A DNA stretch of 34,026 nucleotides, taken from the NCBI GenBank assembly GCA_947624445.1, contig CANQKF010000017.1, forward strand, positions 1 through 34,026, in the 5' to 3' direction. Source of the stretch: an uncultured Clostridia bacterium (GTDB lineage: Bacteria > Bacillota > Clostridia > Christensenellales > Borkfalkiaceae). The translations under genes and the position numbers were made by a program. The notes below the pieces were generated by a model. That model was not told the DNA's origin and made no database searches. It saw only the letters and a program-made list of their open reading frames with translations. This document shows, one piece after another, positions 1 to 7,065 of the stretch (position 1 is the first letter of the stretch; each line of letters opens with the position of its first letter).

Positions 1-2
1 CC

Positions 3-683
3 GACGAGTATGTGGAACAGTACGGCGCCGACGCCTTCCGCCTCTACCTCATGTTCGGGTTCTCCTACACCGAGGGCGGGCCGTGGAACGACGACGGGAT
101 CAAGGCGGTCGCCCGCTTCATGGACCGCGCCGAAAAGCTCGTCTTAAAGGCGTATGCCTACCCCGAGCAGGGGGAGCCCTACGGCGCCGAGGAAAAGGCG
201 CTCAACTACGCCCGCAACTTCGCGATCGGGCGCGTGGCGCGCGACCTCGAGGCGTTCTCCTTCAACACGGCGATCGCCCGCATCATGGAGTTCGTCAACG
301 CGCTCGCGAAATACGACGGCGTGGCGCACAAGAACGTCGCCCTCATGCGGGCCGCGGCAAAGGACCTCGTGCTCATCCTCGCCCCCTGCGCCCCCCACTT
401 CTGCGAGGAACTCTTCGAGCAGATCGGCGGCCGCGGCTCGGTGTTCGAACAGCGCTTCCCCGCCGAGGACCCCGAGGCGCTCAAACTCGACGAGACCGAA
501 TACGCCGTGCAGATCAACAGCAAGATCGTCTGCAAACACAGCTTTGCGAGCGCGGCGGGCAGAGAGGAGATCGAGGCGCTCGCGCGCGACCTGCCCGAAG
601 TCGCGGCGCGCACCGCGGGCAAGACGGTGAAAAAGTGCGTCGTCGTCCCCGGGCGGCTCGTCAACTTCATCGTCGGAGAATGA
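3..683 (+). CDS. leuS: Leucyl-tRNA synthetase, C-terminal part (5' truncated by window)
   Basis: Class I aminoacyl-tRNA synthetase that charges tRNA-Leu in the cytoplasm. The reading frame is already open at base 3, so the start lies before the window; 226 residues are visible. The first residues (DEYVEQYGADAFRLYLMF) match the segment that directly follows the KMSKS loop in LeuRS. The next 100 residues are the helical anticodon-binding domain, with a conserved APCAPHFCEELF-like stretch. The end (KKCVVVPGRLVNFIV) matches the beta-strand C-terminal domain of bacterial LeuRS. The catalytic Rossmann core and editing domain are outside the window. A hairpin (718-731) and a short gap follow before the next gene, with no clear terminator between them, so the two may be cotranscribed. 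Confidence 0.95.
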   Translation, partial: DEYVEQYGADAFRLYLMFGFSYTEGGPWNDDGIKAVARFMDRAEKLVLKAYAYPEQGEPYGAEEKALNYARNFAIGRVARDLEAFSFNTAIARIMEFVNALAKYDGVAHKNVALMRAAAKDLVLILAPCAPHFCEELFEQIGGRGSVFEQRFPAEDPEALKLDETEYAVQINSKIVCKHSFASAAGREEIEALARDLPEVAARTAGKTVKKCVVVPGRLVNFIVGE

Positions 684-744
684 CCTTCGGCTTCTTTCGG
701 CGCAAGCGGTAAATTTTGGGGCGCACGCCCCGCATCCATCCATC

Positions 745-1464
745 ATGAAACTCTTATTTATCCTCGGCGACGACGGCAAAAATTCCCCCGAACGGAAGCT
801 CGCCGCCGAAGCCGAAAAGCTCATCGGGCGGGACGCCGAAGTCCTCTTTTTCGGCGGGAAGTTCCCTTCCTCTTTCGACGGCGTGTGGATCTTCACCCAC
901 GAGGAGGACGGGGGCTGTCCCGAGGCGCTCATGGCGCTTTTGGAGGAGAACTTCGCCCGCCTCAAAGAGATCCCCGCGCTCGCCACGGGCATCGGAGGCA
1001 AGGAGGGCGGCATGAACGCCGTCGATGAGATCGCCGAATTCTTCCGCGCGCGGGACGGGCGGTTCATGGAGGAGGGCGAGCCCCTCTGCGTCCCCATGCG
1101 GTCCACCCGCTTCGAGCTCGGCGCCGAGGAGCGCATGGAGCTCTTCTTCCTCGTCGACGCGTTCATCAAGTACTGCGGCATGGACGAGAGCGAATCGCGC
1201 AAGATCGCCTTCGAGACCGTCGTGAAGGACTACTTCCGCCTCATGAAATATCTCGCCCGCTCCGAGCACACCCCCACGGTGCGCGCAATCGAGGGCAACA
1301 CCGTAAAGACCGACCTCGGCGACTTCGACTGCGTGCTCCCGCAGGACGCCCCCGCCGACCTGCGCGAACTGCGCTTCGAGATCGAGTCCCTCGTCGAGGA
1401 CTACGAGATCGGGACGCAGGAGATCCTCCCCGCCCTCTCGGAAAAACTCAAGCGGGATTGGTAA
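745..1464 (+). CDS. Flavodoxin-like fold protein of unknown function
   Basis: I do not recognise this 239-aa protein with certainty. The N-terminal half looks like a flavodoxin or NADPH-FMN-reductase type alpha/beta fold: a first strand MKLLFILGDDG, a DGVWIFTHEEDGG strand-loop near residues 45-57, and a strand-plus-Gly turn ATGIGGKEGG near 80-90. The C-terminal half (about 120-239) is acidic and helical. No cysteines suggest an Fe-S centre. The start has no Shine-Dalgarno sequence. A small perfect hairpin (GGGGCG-ca-CGCCCC, 718-731) lies just upstream instead. The gene ends 10 bases before a strong terminator, which closes the leuS unit. A redox or FMN-binding role is only an inference from fold-like features. 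Confidence 0.7.
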   Translation: MKLLFILGDDGKNSPERKLAAEAEKLIGRDAEVLFFGGKFPSSFDGVWIFTHEEDGGCPEALMALLEENFARLKEIPALATGIGGKEGGMNAVDEIAEFFRARDGRFMEEGEPLCVPMRSTRFELGAEERMELFFLVDAFIKYCGMDESESRKIAFETVVKDYFRLMKYLARSEHTPTVRAIEGNTVKTDLGDFDCVLPQDAPADLRELRFEIESLVEDYEIGTQEILPALSEKLKRDW

Positions 1465-1473
1465 GAAAAACGC

Positions 1474-1508
1474 ACGACCGCCTTCTTTTTGAGGGCGGTC
1501 GTTTTTTT
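1474..1508 (+). terminator. Bidirectional intrinsic terminator
   Basis: A 9-bp stem (ACGACCGCC / GGCGGTCGT, 1474-1482 and 1494-1502) is followed by a run of seven T. On the minus strand the same stem is followed by CGTTTTTC, so it can also end transcription of the ATP-grasp gene that converges from the right. Confidence 0.9.
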
Positions 1509-1588
1509 GCGCTTTTTTCGATGTTTTTGTGCGGTTCGCGTAGTATTATGTCTCGCACAATACTGTGTTTTTCGGCGGTTTTTGGGGC

Positions 1589-2425
1589 TTATTTGCCCAT
1601 TTCACGCAGAATATGCTCGGCGTAAGCGCCCGCGACGTTGACGCCCGCGATCCGCTCGATCCCCCCGAAAAAGGCGTTGGAATTGACCTCGGCGACGAGG
1701 TATCCCCGCGCGGAGAGGAGCAGATCGATGCCGCAGTAGTCGAGCCCGAGCGCGTCCGTCACGCGGCGCGCAATCGTGCGGATCTCGCCGTCGGTCGGGT
1801 AGGGCTCCCCCTTTCCGCCGTGGGCGAGATTGGAGCGGAAGTCGTGCGCGTTCGTGCGCTTCATGCAGGCGACGACCTCGCCGCCCACGCAGATGACGCG
1901 CACATCCTGCCCACTGCTCTCCGCGATGTACTCCTGGAAGAGGTGCGGCCGCAGCTTGAGCTGCGCTTCCCGCGCGGCAAGCTCTTCCCGCGTGCGCACG
2001 AGGTAGACCTGCTCGCCGAAGGAGCCGAAGCACTCCTTCACGACGGCGGGCAAGGGGATCTCGGGCAGCAGGGGCGCCGCCTCCCCCTTGTAGCAGAGCG
2101 GCGCTGGCATGGTGCGCGGCATGGGCACGACGCCCGAGAGCGCGATGTGCGTGAGCATCTTGTCGTCGCACAGCTCCACGGCCTCGGCGCGGTTGAAGAG
2201 GCGCATGCCCGCCCGCTCGAGGACGCGCGGGGCGTATTTCTCCTTGTCGAGGTAGACGGCGAAGCGGTACTCCGCAAGCGTGTGCGCGTCCGCCGTCACG
2301 CGGTAGGCATTGGGCAGGATGTCCGCCTGCACGCCGCGCAGCGCGAGCTCCTCCGCGATGCGGCGGGGCTGATAGAACTCTTGCGCCTCGGTGAGATAGG
2401 GATTGATGAGAATCGCTGCTTTCAT
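1589..2425 (-). CDS. RimK-type ATP-grasp ligase
   Basis: Predicted 278-aa ATP-grasp enzyme of the RimK/alpha-L-glutamate ligase group, which joins an amino acid to a carboxylate at the expense of ATP; the substrate cannot be told from sequence. Seen: an N-terminal pre-ATP domain (MKAAILINPYLTEAQEFYQ); a CDDKMLTHIAL helix near residue 87; VVKECFGSFGEQVYLV, the lysine and loop of the ATP-binding lid; FQEYIAESSGQDVRVICVGG; and GIDLLLSARGYLVAEVNSNAFF near 235-255, with the metal-binding E-x-N-x-N. The frame stays open far upstream (to 2887), but those residues are translated repeat DNA, so I chose the ATG at 2425. No good Shine-Dalgarno precedes it, which leaves the start somewhat open. Confidence 0.85.
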   Translation of the reverse strand: MKAAILINPYLTEAQEFYQPRRIAEELALRGVQADILPNAYRVTADAHTLAEYRFAVYLDKEKYAPRVLERAGMRLFNRAEAVELCDDKMLTHIALSGVVPMPRTMPAPLCYKGEAAPLLPEIPLPAVVKECFGSFGEQVYLVRTREELAAREAQLKLRPHLFQEYIAESSGQDVRVICVGGEVVACMKRTNAHDFRSNLAHGGKGEPYPTDGEIRTIARRVTDALGLDYCGIDLLLSARGYLVAEVNSNAFFGGIERIAGVNVAGAYAEHILREMGK

Positions 2426-2702
2426 GGTTCGATGGTTGTGGGCGCGCACCCTTCGGCGGGGCGCTTTTGCTTTGGTGAGGTCGGGAGACGGAACGAGGGG
2501 AAGATTTACTTGCGTTGGGAGCTCCCGCGGAGCGGACGGGGAAGAGACGCGCGGAGAAGCGAAGTGAAGCAAGGAACGCGCGATGCGGACGGGTGACGGA
2601 GGGATGAGAGACGCGGAGAAGTGAAACGGAGCGAAGAGCACGGGGCTTTTTGTTTTCCCGTCATCCTGAGCCGAAGCGGCGTTTCGAAGTTCGCAGCCCC
2701 CC

Positions 2703-2856
2703 GTCATCCTGAACGAACGCGCTCCGCGCGCGGCTTCTATTTGTACACCAAGCGTGGCACGAGCACGAAGTGCGAAGTAAGGATCCCGAAGTACGGAGTC
2801 CGATTTCCAGCATCGGCCATCGGGATTCTTCGGGGGCTTTGCCCCCTCTGAATGAC
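2703..2856. repeat. MITE-like element bounded by GTCATYCWGA inverted ends
   Basis: GTCATCCTGA at 2703-2712 and TCTGAATGAC at 2847-2856 are inverted with two mismatches and bound about 150 bases. The right arm contains a perfect hairpin GGGGGC-ttt-GCCCCC (2832-2846). From memory, GTCATCCTGA-type ends are common in dispersed intergenic repeats of many bacteria. Copy number in this genome cannot be seen from one window. Confidence 0.5.
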
Positions 2857-2960
2857 ATGTATGCCCTCTGCGGGATGTTCCCCCCATCCGTCACGGCTAC
2901 GCCGTGCCACCCTCCCCCCAATGGGGGTAGGGCTTGGGGGTTCCCTCACCGTAACCGTTA

Positions 2961-3077
2961 AACTGCGGAGAAGCAAGCAAGACAAGGAGAACGAGCATTT
3001 CCGCAGGGAGCGTACTTTGACGTACGTGACCCAGGAAAGCGCAGTTCGACGCCGTATTGCGCCGCTTATCCGCAGTT
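2961..3077. repeat. Second inverted-repeat element with AACTGCGGA ends
   Basis: AACTGCGGA (2961-2969) and TCCGCAGTT (3069-3077) are perfect inverted ends, 117 bases outside to outside. The interior carries GCGTAC-tttga-CGTACGTGACC and no open frame. It looks like a non-coding mobile or structural repeat, and I infer it is dispersed elsewhere in the genome. Confidence 0.45.
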
Positions 3078-3100
3078 CGCCATTACGCAGTCCAAACAAG

Positions 3101-3123
3101 CAAAAACCCCGCCGAGGCGGGGC
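3101..3123 (-). terminator. Terminator of the ECF-coaX-hom operon
   Basis: On the minus strand a 7-bp stem CCCCGCC-tc-GGCGGGG is followed by TTTTTG, starting 11 bases after the hom stop codon. Confidence 0.9.
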
Positions 3124-3133
3124 TTGCGGCCTT

Positions 3134-4396
3134 TTATACCACTACTTCCAGGATCCGCTCGACGTCCACCGCCGTCATCGCCTTGAGCTTTGCCGCGGCG
3201 GCCTGCATGGCGGAGGCGCGCGTCTCGTGGGTGACGAAGAGCAGCTTTGCCTTGCCCGCCGCGTCGCGGCGGATGATCTTGGCGATCGAGATCCCCTGCT
3301 TGGAGAACACGGCGGCGACCTTCGCGAGCACGCCCGCGGCGTCGAGCGCGGCAATGCGCACATAGTAGGCGGCCGAGGGGTCGGCGGAGAAACGGGTCTC
3401 CTTCCCCTCCTCCTCGGTGTTCGCGTAGGTCGAATAGCGGCTGCCCTCGTGCGTGGCGGCGTAGATGATATCCGAGACGATCGCGCTGCCCGTGGGAAGT
3501 TCGCCCGCGCCCTTGCCGTAGAGCATGACGTCGCCCACGGCGTCGCCCGTGACAAACACGGCGTTGTAGGTGCCGCCGACCGCCGCGAGCGGATGCTCCT
3601 TGGCGACGAAGGCGGGGCAGACGCGCACGTCGATGCCCTCCTGCGTGTTCCTCGCGATCGCGAGGGGTTTGACGCGGTAGCCGAGCGCGGCGCCGTCCTC
3701 GATGTCCTCGCGGGAGATCGCGGAGACGCCCTCGCGCGCCACCTTTGCGAAGGGGACCTTGGCGTGGAAGGCGAGCGAGGCGAGAATGGAGAGCTTGTAG
3801 GCGGCGTCGTACCCTTCCTCGGCAGAGGCAGGGTAGCCGAGCGCGCGCGCCTCGCAAAGCGCCTCTTCATAGGTCATGCCGCAATCCGTCATGCAGGTGA
3901 GGATGAAATTCGCCGTGCCGTCGACGATGCCGACGAGCGAGGTGATGACGTTGGATTGCAGCCCGTCGAGCAGCGTCCGCACGATGGGCACGCCGCCCAC
4001 GCAGCTGCCCTCGAAGTACAGCCCCGCGTTGTGGCGCTTGGCCGCGAGCTCGAGCTCGTGCGAGAACTTCGCGTAGAGTTCCTTGTTGGAGGTGACGACC
4101 GTCTTGCCCGTCTTGAGGGCGTCGAGGCAGTACTCCTTCGCCGCATCCACCCCGCCGATGCACTCGACGATGAGATTGACGTCGGGATTGGCGACGACCT
4201 CCGCGATGTTGGTCGCGCGCAGTGGCTGCGGGACGCCGAGGGCGTCGAGCCGCCCGGTGCGCGGCTCCAGCACGCTCTCCACCGAAAGATCGACATGCTG
4301 CGTCTTTTGGAAAAACTCCCTGTGCTCCGTAAGCACCCTGTAGGCACCGCCGCCGACTGCGCCGAGCCCGAGGATGGCTACCCCCACTTTCTTCAT
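3134..4396 (-). CDS. hom: Homoserine dehydrogenase
   Basis: NAD(P)-dependent reduction of aspartate semialdehyde to homoserine, the branch step to threonine and methionine. The protein has 420 residues, normal for the single-function ACT-containing enzyme. Seen: Rossmann motif GLGAVG at residues 10-15; substrate-domain sequence GIVDGTANFILT; EEGYDAAYKLSILASLAF, holding the family's conserved Asp and Lys; and a C-terminal ACT domain over the last 75 or so residues (YVRIAALDAAGVLAKVAAVF), which usually gives threonine feedback. It overlaps the upstream coaX stop by an ATGA junction and is followed by a terminator, so it is the last gene of the operon. The usual thrB or thrC neighbours are absent. 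Confidence 0.96.
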   Translation of the reverse strand: MKKVGVAILGLGAVGGGAYRVLTEHREFFQKTQHVDLSVESVLEPRTGRLDALGVPQPLRATNIAEVVANPDVNLIVECIGGVDAAKEYCLDALKTGKTVVTSNKELYAKFSHELELAAKRHNAGLYFEGSCVGGVPIVRTLLDGLQSNVITSLVGIVDGTANFILTCMTDCGMTYEEALCEARALGYPASAEEGYDAAYKLSILASLAFHAKVPFAKVAREGVSAISREDIEDGAALGYRVKPLAIARNTQEGIDVRVCPAFVAKEHPLAAVGGTYNAVFVTGDAVGDVMLYGKGAGELPTGSAIVSDIIYAATHEGSRYSTYANTEEEGKETRFSADPSAAYYVRIAALDAAGVLAKVAAVFSKQGISIAKIIRRDAAGKAKLLFVTHETRASAMQAAAAKLKAMTAVDVERILEVVV

Positions 4397-5178
4397 TTCC
4401 CTTCCTCCGAATTGAGATCGTAAAGATATTTGAGGCCGCAGAGCGTCAGCGTCTTATCGACGGCGTCGATGCACTTCGTCTCGTGCGCCATGATCTCCGA
4501 AAATCCGCCCGTGGCGACGGTAAAGACGTCCGCCGTGCCGAGCTCCCGCTTGATCTTGCGGACGATGTATTCCACGAGCCCCGCGAAGCCGAACACGATG
4601 CCCGCCTGCATGTTCGTGACGGTGTTCGTCGCGATCACGTGCTTGGGCGCCACGATCTCGACGCGCGGCAGTTTCGCCGTGCCGCCGACGAGGCTATCGA
4701 GCGAGCCCTTGATCCCGGGCGCGATGACGCCGCCGATGAACTCCCCCGCGGCGTTGAGCACGTTGAACGTCGTCGCGGTGCCGAAATCGATGACGATCAT
4801 CGGCTTGCCCGCGCCGTATTTCGCGAGGGCGGCGACGTTGTTCACCACGCGGTCGGCGCCCACTTCCTTCGCGTTGTCCGCCCGCATCTTGAGCCCCGTC
4901 TTGAGCCCCGGGGCGATCTGGAGGGGCGTGACGCCGAAATAGACGCCGAGCATGTGCTCCACCGTGTAGTCGAGGCTGGGCACGACGGACGAGAAGATCC
5001 CGCCCGTGATGTCCGCGGGGGTGATGCCGCGCAGCGTGAGCATGGCGACGAGCTGGGCGCCGTATTCGTCCGAGGTTTTCTTGTGGTCGGTCGCCACGCG
5101 GAAGGAGACTTTGAGCGCGTCCCCCTCGAACACTGCGTATTTGATGTTGGTATTTCCGATGTCGATACAGACGATCAT
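4393..5178 (-). CDS. coaX: Type III pantothenate kinase
   Basis: Phosphorylates pantothenate, the first step of coenzyme A synthesis; the CoaX type is not feedback-inhibited by CoA and often needs a monovalent cation. The 261-aa length fits the family. Seen: the phosphate-1 motif DIGNTNIKYAVFEGD at residues 5-19; the pantothenate-binding GADRVVNNVAAL with the catalytic Asp near residue 107; VIDFGTATTFNVL; and GGVIAPGIKGSLDSL. It is coupled by ATGA overlaps at both ends (ECF component upstream, hom downstream), so all three are translated from one transcript. The neighbouring membrane protein is a candidate importer for its substrate. Confidence 0.96.
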   Translation of the reverse strand: MIVCIDIGNTNIKYAVFEGDALKVSFRVATDHKKTSDEYGAQLVAMLTLRGITPADITGGIFSSVVPSLDYTVEHMLGVYFGVTPLQIAPGLKTGLKMRADNAKEVGADRVVNNVAALAKYGAGKPMIVIDFGTATTFNVLNAAGEFIGGVIAPGIKGSLDSLVGGTAKLPRVEIVAPKHVIATNTVTNMQAGIVFGFAGLVEYIVRKIKRELGTADVFTVATGGFSEIMAHETKCIDAVDKTLTLCGLKYLYDLNSEEGK

Positions 5179-5894
5179 GTGCGTTCTCCGTCCCCTTCCG
5201 TCGGCGCGGCCTCCGGCATGGCCTCGGGCGCGGCGTCCGCATTCAGGGGGGTACCTGTATCATTTATTTCGATCTTCTTCCGCTTTCCGCCGATGCGCTT
5301 TTCCACGATGGCGACGACGCGCGCGATCGCAGGCGCCAAGATCAGATTGATCGCGAACTCGATAAAGAAGTTCCACGTGACGAGCACGACGACGATGAAC
5401 AGAAAGATGTTCATGCCGTCCATCTCGATGGCGCCCTGAAAGGCCGAGATCGCGCCGTTCATGCAGAGGCATCCGAGAATGAAAAGCCCCGTATTGATGA
5501 CGGGCACGAGCCCCGCCGCCACGAACGTCGCGACATAGACGTTGCGCTTCTCGAGCAGGCGGTAGATAAATCCCGCGACGAGCCCCGCCGCCGTCGTCTT
5601 GACCGTGCAGGTGAGCACGGTGATGACGGGGCTGTTCGTCCAGATCACCGTGTAGAAGGGCGAGAGCCCCATGATGACCTGAATGAGGACGACGATCCCG
5701 CAGGCGAGCCCCAAGATCGCGCCCATGACGGGACCGAACAGGATCGCGCCGAGCACGATGGGGACGAGGGTGAAATTGAGCTGGACGACGCCGATCGAGA
5801 TCGTCCCGCCCACGGCCTGCAACACGATGACGAGCGCGAGCAGCACCGCGGTGTAGCTCAGGTTTCTTGCCGAAAAGAGCTCCTTCTTGTTCAT
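5175..5894 (-). CDS. ECF transporter S-component, candidate vitamin (pantothenate?) importer
   Basis: Membrane substrate-binding subunit of an energy-coupling-factor transporter, which works with shared EcfA/A'/T subunits encoded elsewhere. The 239-aa protein has about six hydrophobic segments between residues 10 and 195 (for example NLSYTAVLLALVIVLQAVGG and FLFIVVVLVTWNFFIEFAINL), then a charged, Pro/Ala/Glu-rich cytosolic tail. The family is recognisable from its first helix and the QLNFTLVPIVLGAILFGPV segment. The ATG at 5894 is chosen because GGAGGT sits 9 bases upstream; an upstream in-frame extension has no such signal. Position directly before coaX, with an ATGA overlap, suggests pantothenate or a precursor as substrate. 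That is inference, not a sequence motif. Confidence 0.85.
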   Translation of the reverse strand: MNKKELFSARNLSYTAVLLALVIVLQAVGGTISIGVVQLNFTLVPIVLGAILFGPVMGAILGLACGIVVLIQVIMGLSPFYTVIWTNSPVITVLTCTVKTTAAGLVAGFIYRLLEKRNVYVATFVAAGLVPVINTGLFILGCLCMNGAISAFQGAIEMDGMNIFLFIVVVLVTWNFFIEFAINLILAPAIARVVAIVEKRIGGKRKKIEINDTGTPLNADAAPEAMPEAAPTEGDGERT

Positions 5895-6052
5895 ATGAAA
5901 TTGACCTCCATCGAATTCCCGTATCCGGGATATCCGTAGAAAAAATTTTTTCGGGTGCGGCTGCGATACGGCCCGCATAGTGCCGTTCTATCCCTGCGGC
6001 GGCGCCCGATGTGCGGGTGCGCCGCACGCGCGGGAAGCCGTGCCCTTTACTT
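5895..6052 (-). promoter_or_regulatory. GC-rich 150-nt leader of the ECF-coaX-hom operon
   Basis: Between the promoter and the first start codon lie about 150 transcribed bases. They contain self-complementary tracts (for example TGCGG...CCGCA and ATCCCG...CGGGAT) and a 14-base palindrome of six A and six T flanked by G and C at 5939-5952. I could not match it to the TPP, FMN, THF, cobalamin or SAM riboswitch signatures I know. It may be an attenuator. Confidence 0.4.
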
Positions 6053-6081
6053 ATTATAGCAGAATGATTTGCGTTTTGCAA
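6053..6081 (-). promoter_or_regulatory. Sigma-A promoter of the ECF-coaX-hom operon
   Basis: On the minus strand TTGCAA (6076-6081), a 17-base spacer and TATAAT (6053-6058), with TGC before the -10 (extended -10). Transcription should start near 6046. Confidence 0.85.
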
Positions 6082-6140
6082 CGAAATTGACGGCGCGGGA
6101 ACATTTTTTTCGGCGGGCTCATAGAATGCAATAGAAAAAA

Positions 6141-6172
6141 CCGCAGAACCCAAAACGTTACATACTCTGCGG
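6141..6172 (+). promoter_or_regulatory. Hairpin in the leader of the Cys-rich micro-protein
   Basis: CCGCAGA (6141-6147) and TCTGCGG (6166-6172) form a perfect 7-bp stem with an 18-base loop. It ends five bases before the AAGGAGG ribosome-binding site (6177-6183), close enough to affect initiation or mRNA stability. Confidence 0.5.
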
Positions 6173-6190
6173 CAACAAGGAGGAAAAACC

Positions 6191-6397
6191 ATGAATAGCT
6201 GTTTCGGTGGCAATAGCTGCCTCTGGATTCTCATCATCGCGCTCATCCTCGGAACGAACGTGCTCAATTCCAAGGCGCTTTCCGGCTGCGGCTGGCCGCT
6301 CATCGTTGCGCTCGCCTACTGCATGTGCAAGAACGGCACGCTCCAGAACGTCCTCGGGCGCCTCGGGCTCGGCGGCTGCGGCTGCAACAACGGTTGA
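6191..6397 (+). CDS. Cys/Gly-rich hydrophobic micro-protein
   Basis: 68-aa protein of unknown function. It begins MNSCFGGNSCLW, continues with a hydrophobic helix (ILIIALILGTNVL, residues 13-25) and a second one (WPLIVALAYCMC, 35-46), and ends in LGLGGCGCNNG. Six Cys and many Gly/Asn residues recall the small spore- or coat-associated Cys-rich proteins of clostridia, but I cannot assign a family. Strong AAGGAGG at 8 bases before the ATG, a leader hairpin and a dedicated terminator argue that it is real and well expressed. It stands alone between the divergent ECF operon and the convergent NUDIX gene. A membrane or spore-envelope location is inference from composition. Confidence 0.8.
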   Translation: MNSCFGGNSCLWILIIALILGTNVLNSKALSGCGWPLIVALAYCMCKNGTLQNVLGRLGLGGCGCNNG

Positions 6398-6422
6398 GTT
6401 TGGAATCCGATCCCGTAGAGAA

Positions 6423-6460
6423 GATCCCCGCACACGGCGTGCGGGGATCGTTTCGTTTTA
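6423..6460 (+). terminator. Terminator of the micro-protein gene
   Basis: Perfect 11-bp stem GATCCCCGCAC / GTGCGGGGATC (6423-6433, 6439-6449), 5-base loop, then GTTTCGTTTTA. Confidence 0.85.
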
Positions 6461-6464
6461 TCGA

Positions 6465-6476
6465 TATACGTCCCCC
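6465..6476. repeat. TATACGTCCCCC motif, copy 1
   Basis: Non-coding 12-mer found three times in intergenic DNA of this window in the same orientation (also 14326-14337 and 32118-32129). Copies 1 and 3 also share the preceding CGTTTTAT. Confidence 0.45.
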
Positions 6477-6528
6477 CGCGAATTCCAAAAACGGGCAGGG
6501 CGCGCGGCGCGGCGGGAAAGGTTAAGCC

Positions 6529-7065
6529 TCAACGTTCGGCATGGCGGAGGCGGTGATCTTGCAGGGCGACGATCGTCTTGCCGTCGCGGATCTCCCCCGC
6601 TGCGATCATGCGGTAAGCCGCTTCGAGCGGAACAAAGCGCACGTCGAGGAATTCGTCCTCGTCGAAGTGCGTCGCGCCGTCCGCGGCGGACTCCGCCTCG
6701 AAGATGTAGATCTTCTCGTCCGTGTAGCCCGGGGTGGGATAGAGCACGAAACGGAGCGCAAGGTCGTCGGCGACGAGCCCCGTCTCCTCGGAGAGCTCCC
6801 GCAGCGCCGCCCGCTTCGGGTCCTCCCCCCGCTCGAGCTTGCCCGCGGGGATCTCCCAGAGCGTCTCGCCATAGGCGTAGCGGAACTGCCGCACGAGGGC
6901 GACTTTGCCGCCGCGCACGCACAGGACCGCAGCCCCGCCGGGGTGCTCGACGACCTCCCGCGTGCAGGGCTTGCCATCGGGGAGCAGGGCGTCGTCTTTG
7001 CGGACATTGATGATCTTGCCGCGGAACACGTAGTTTTTGCGGACTGTCGTTTCCTCGAATCCCAT
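6529..7065 (-). CDS. NUDIX hydrolase, ADP-ribose pyrophosphatase type
   Basis: Predicted to split ADP-ribose (or a similar NDP-sugar) into AMP and ribose 5-phosphate, a house-cleaning role. The 178-aa length fits the NudF/YqkG group. The Nudix box is complete: G-K-L-E-R-G-E at residues 93-99 leading into REL-SEETGL near 108-117, so the metal-binding glutamates are present. The N-terminal dimerisation strands (VFRGKIINVRKDDALLPDG) and a VLYPTPGYTDEKIYIFEA segment are typical of ADP-ribose pyrophosphatases. Its ATG (7065) directly abuts the stop of the upstream gene, so the two are cotranscribed. The neighbour has no known link to nucleotide sugars. Confidence 0.93.
   Translation of the reverse strand: MGFEETTVRKNYVFRGKIINVRKDDALLPDGKPCTREVVEHPGGAAVLCVRGGKVALVRQFRYAYGETLWEIPAGKLERGEDPKRAALRELSEETGLVADDLALRFVLYPTPGYTDEKIYIFEAESAADGATHFDEDEFLDVRFVPLEAAYRMIAAGEIRDGKTIVALQDHRLRHAER

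Larger units (their letters stand above)
2426..3133. other. 708-base intergenic region made of inverted-repeat elements
   Basis: No gene is supported here; frames through it read as compositionally odd peptides. It contains short palindromes and two longer inverted-repeat units, listed separately (2703-2856 and 2961-3077), plus an extra copy of GTCATCCTGA at 2660-2669, a hairpin CACGGC-tac-GCCGTG at 2892-2906 and an imperfect C-run/G-run hairpin at about 2910-2932. The right end is the terminator of the hom operon. Confidence 0.75.

Noticed and set aside
1565-2596. Plus-strand frame of 343 codons opposite the ATP-grasp gene
   Set aside because: Shadow frame; the minus strand has a complete ATP-grasp protein with metal-binding motif.
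2852-4423. Long plus-strand frame of 523 codons opposite hom
   Set aside because: Antisense shadow: high-GC codon bias in hom keeps the opposite frame open. The peptide is Arg/His/Asp-rich, without a family, and the minus strand encodes a complete enzyme.
5895-6052. Known vitamin riboswitch (TPP, FMN, THF, cobalamin) before the ECF gene
   Set aside because: None of the conserved core sequences of these classes could be found; kept only as an unassigned leader.
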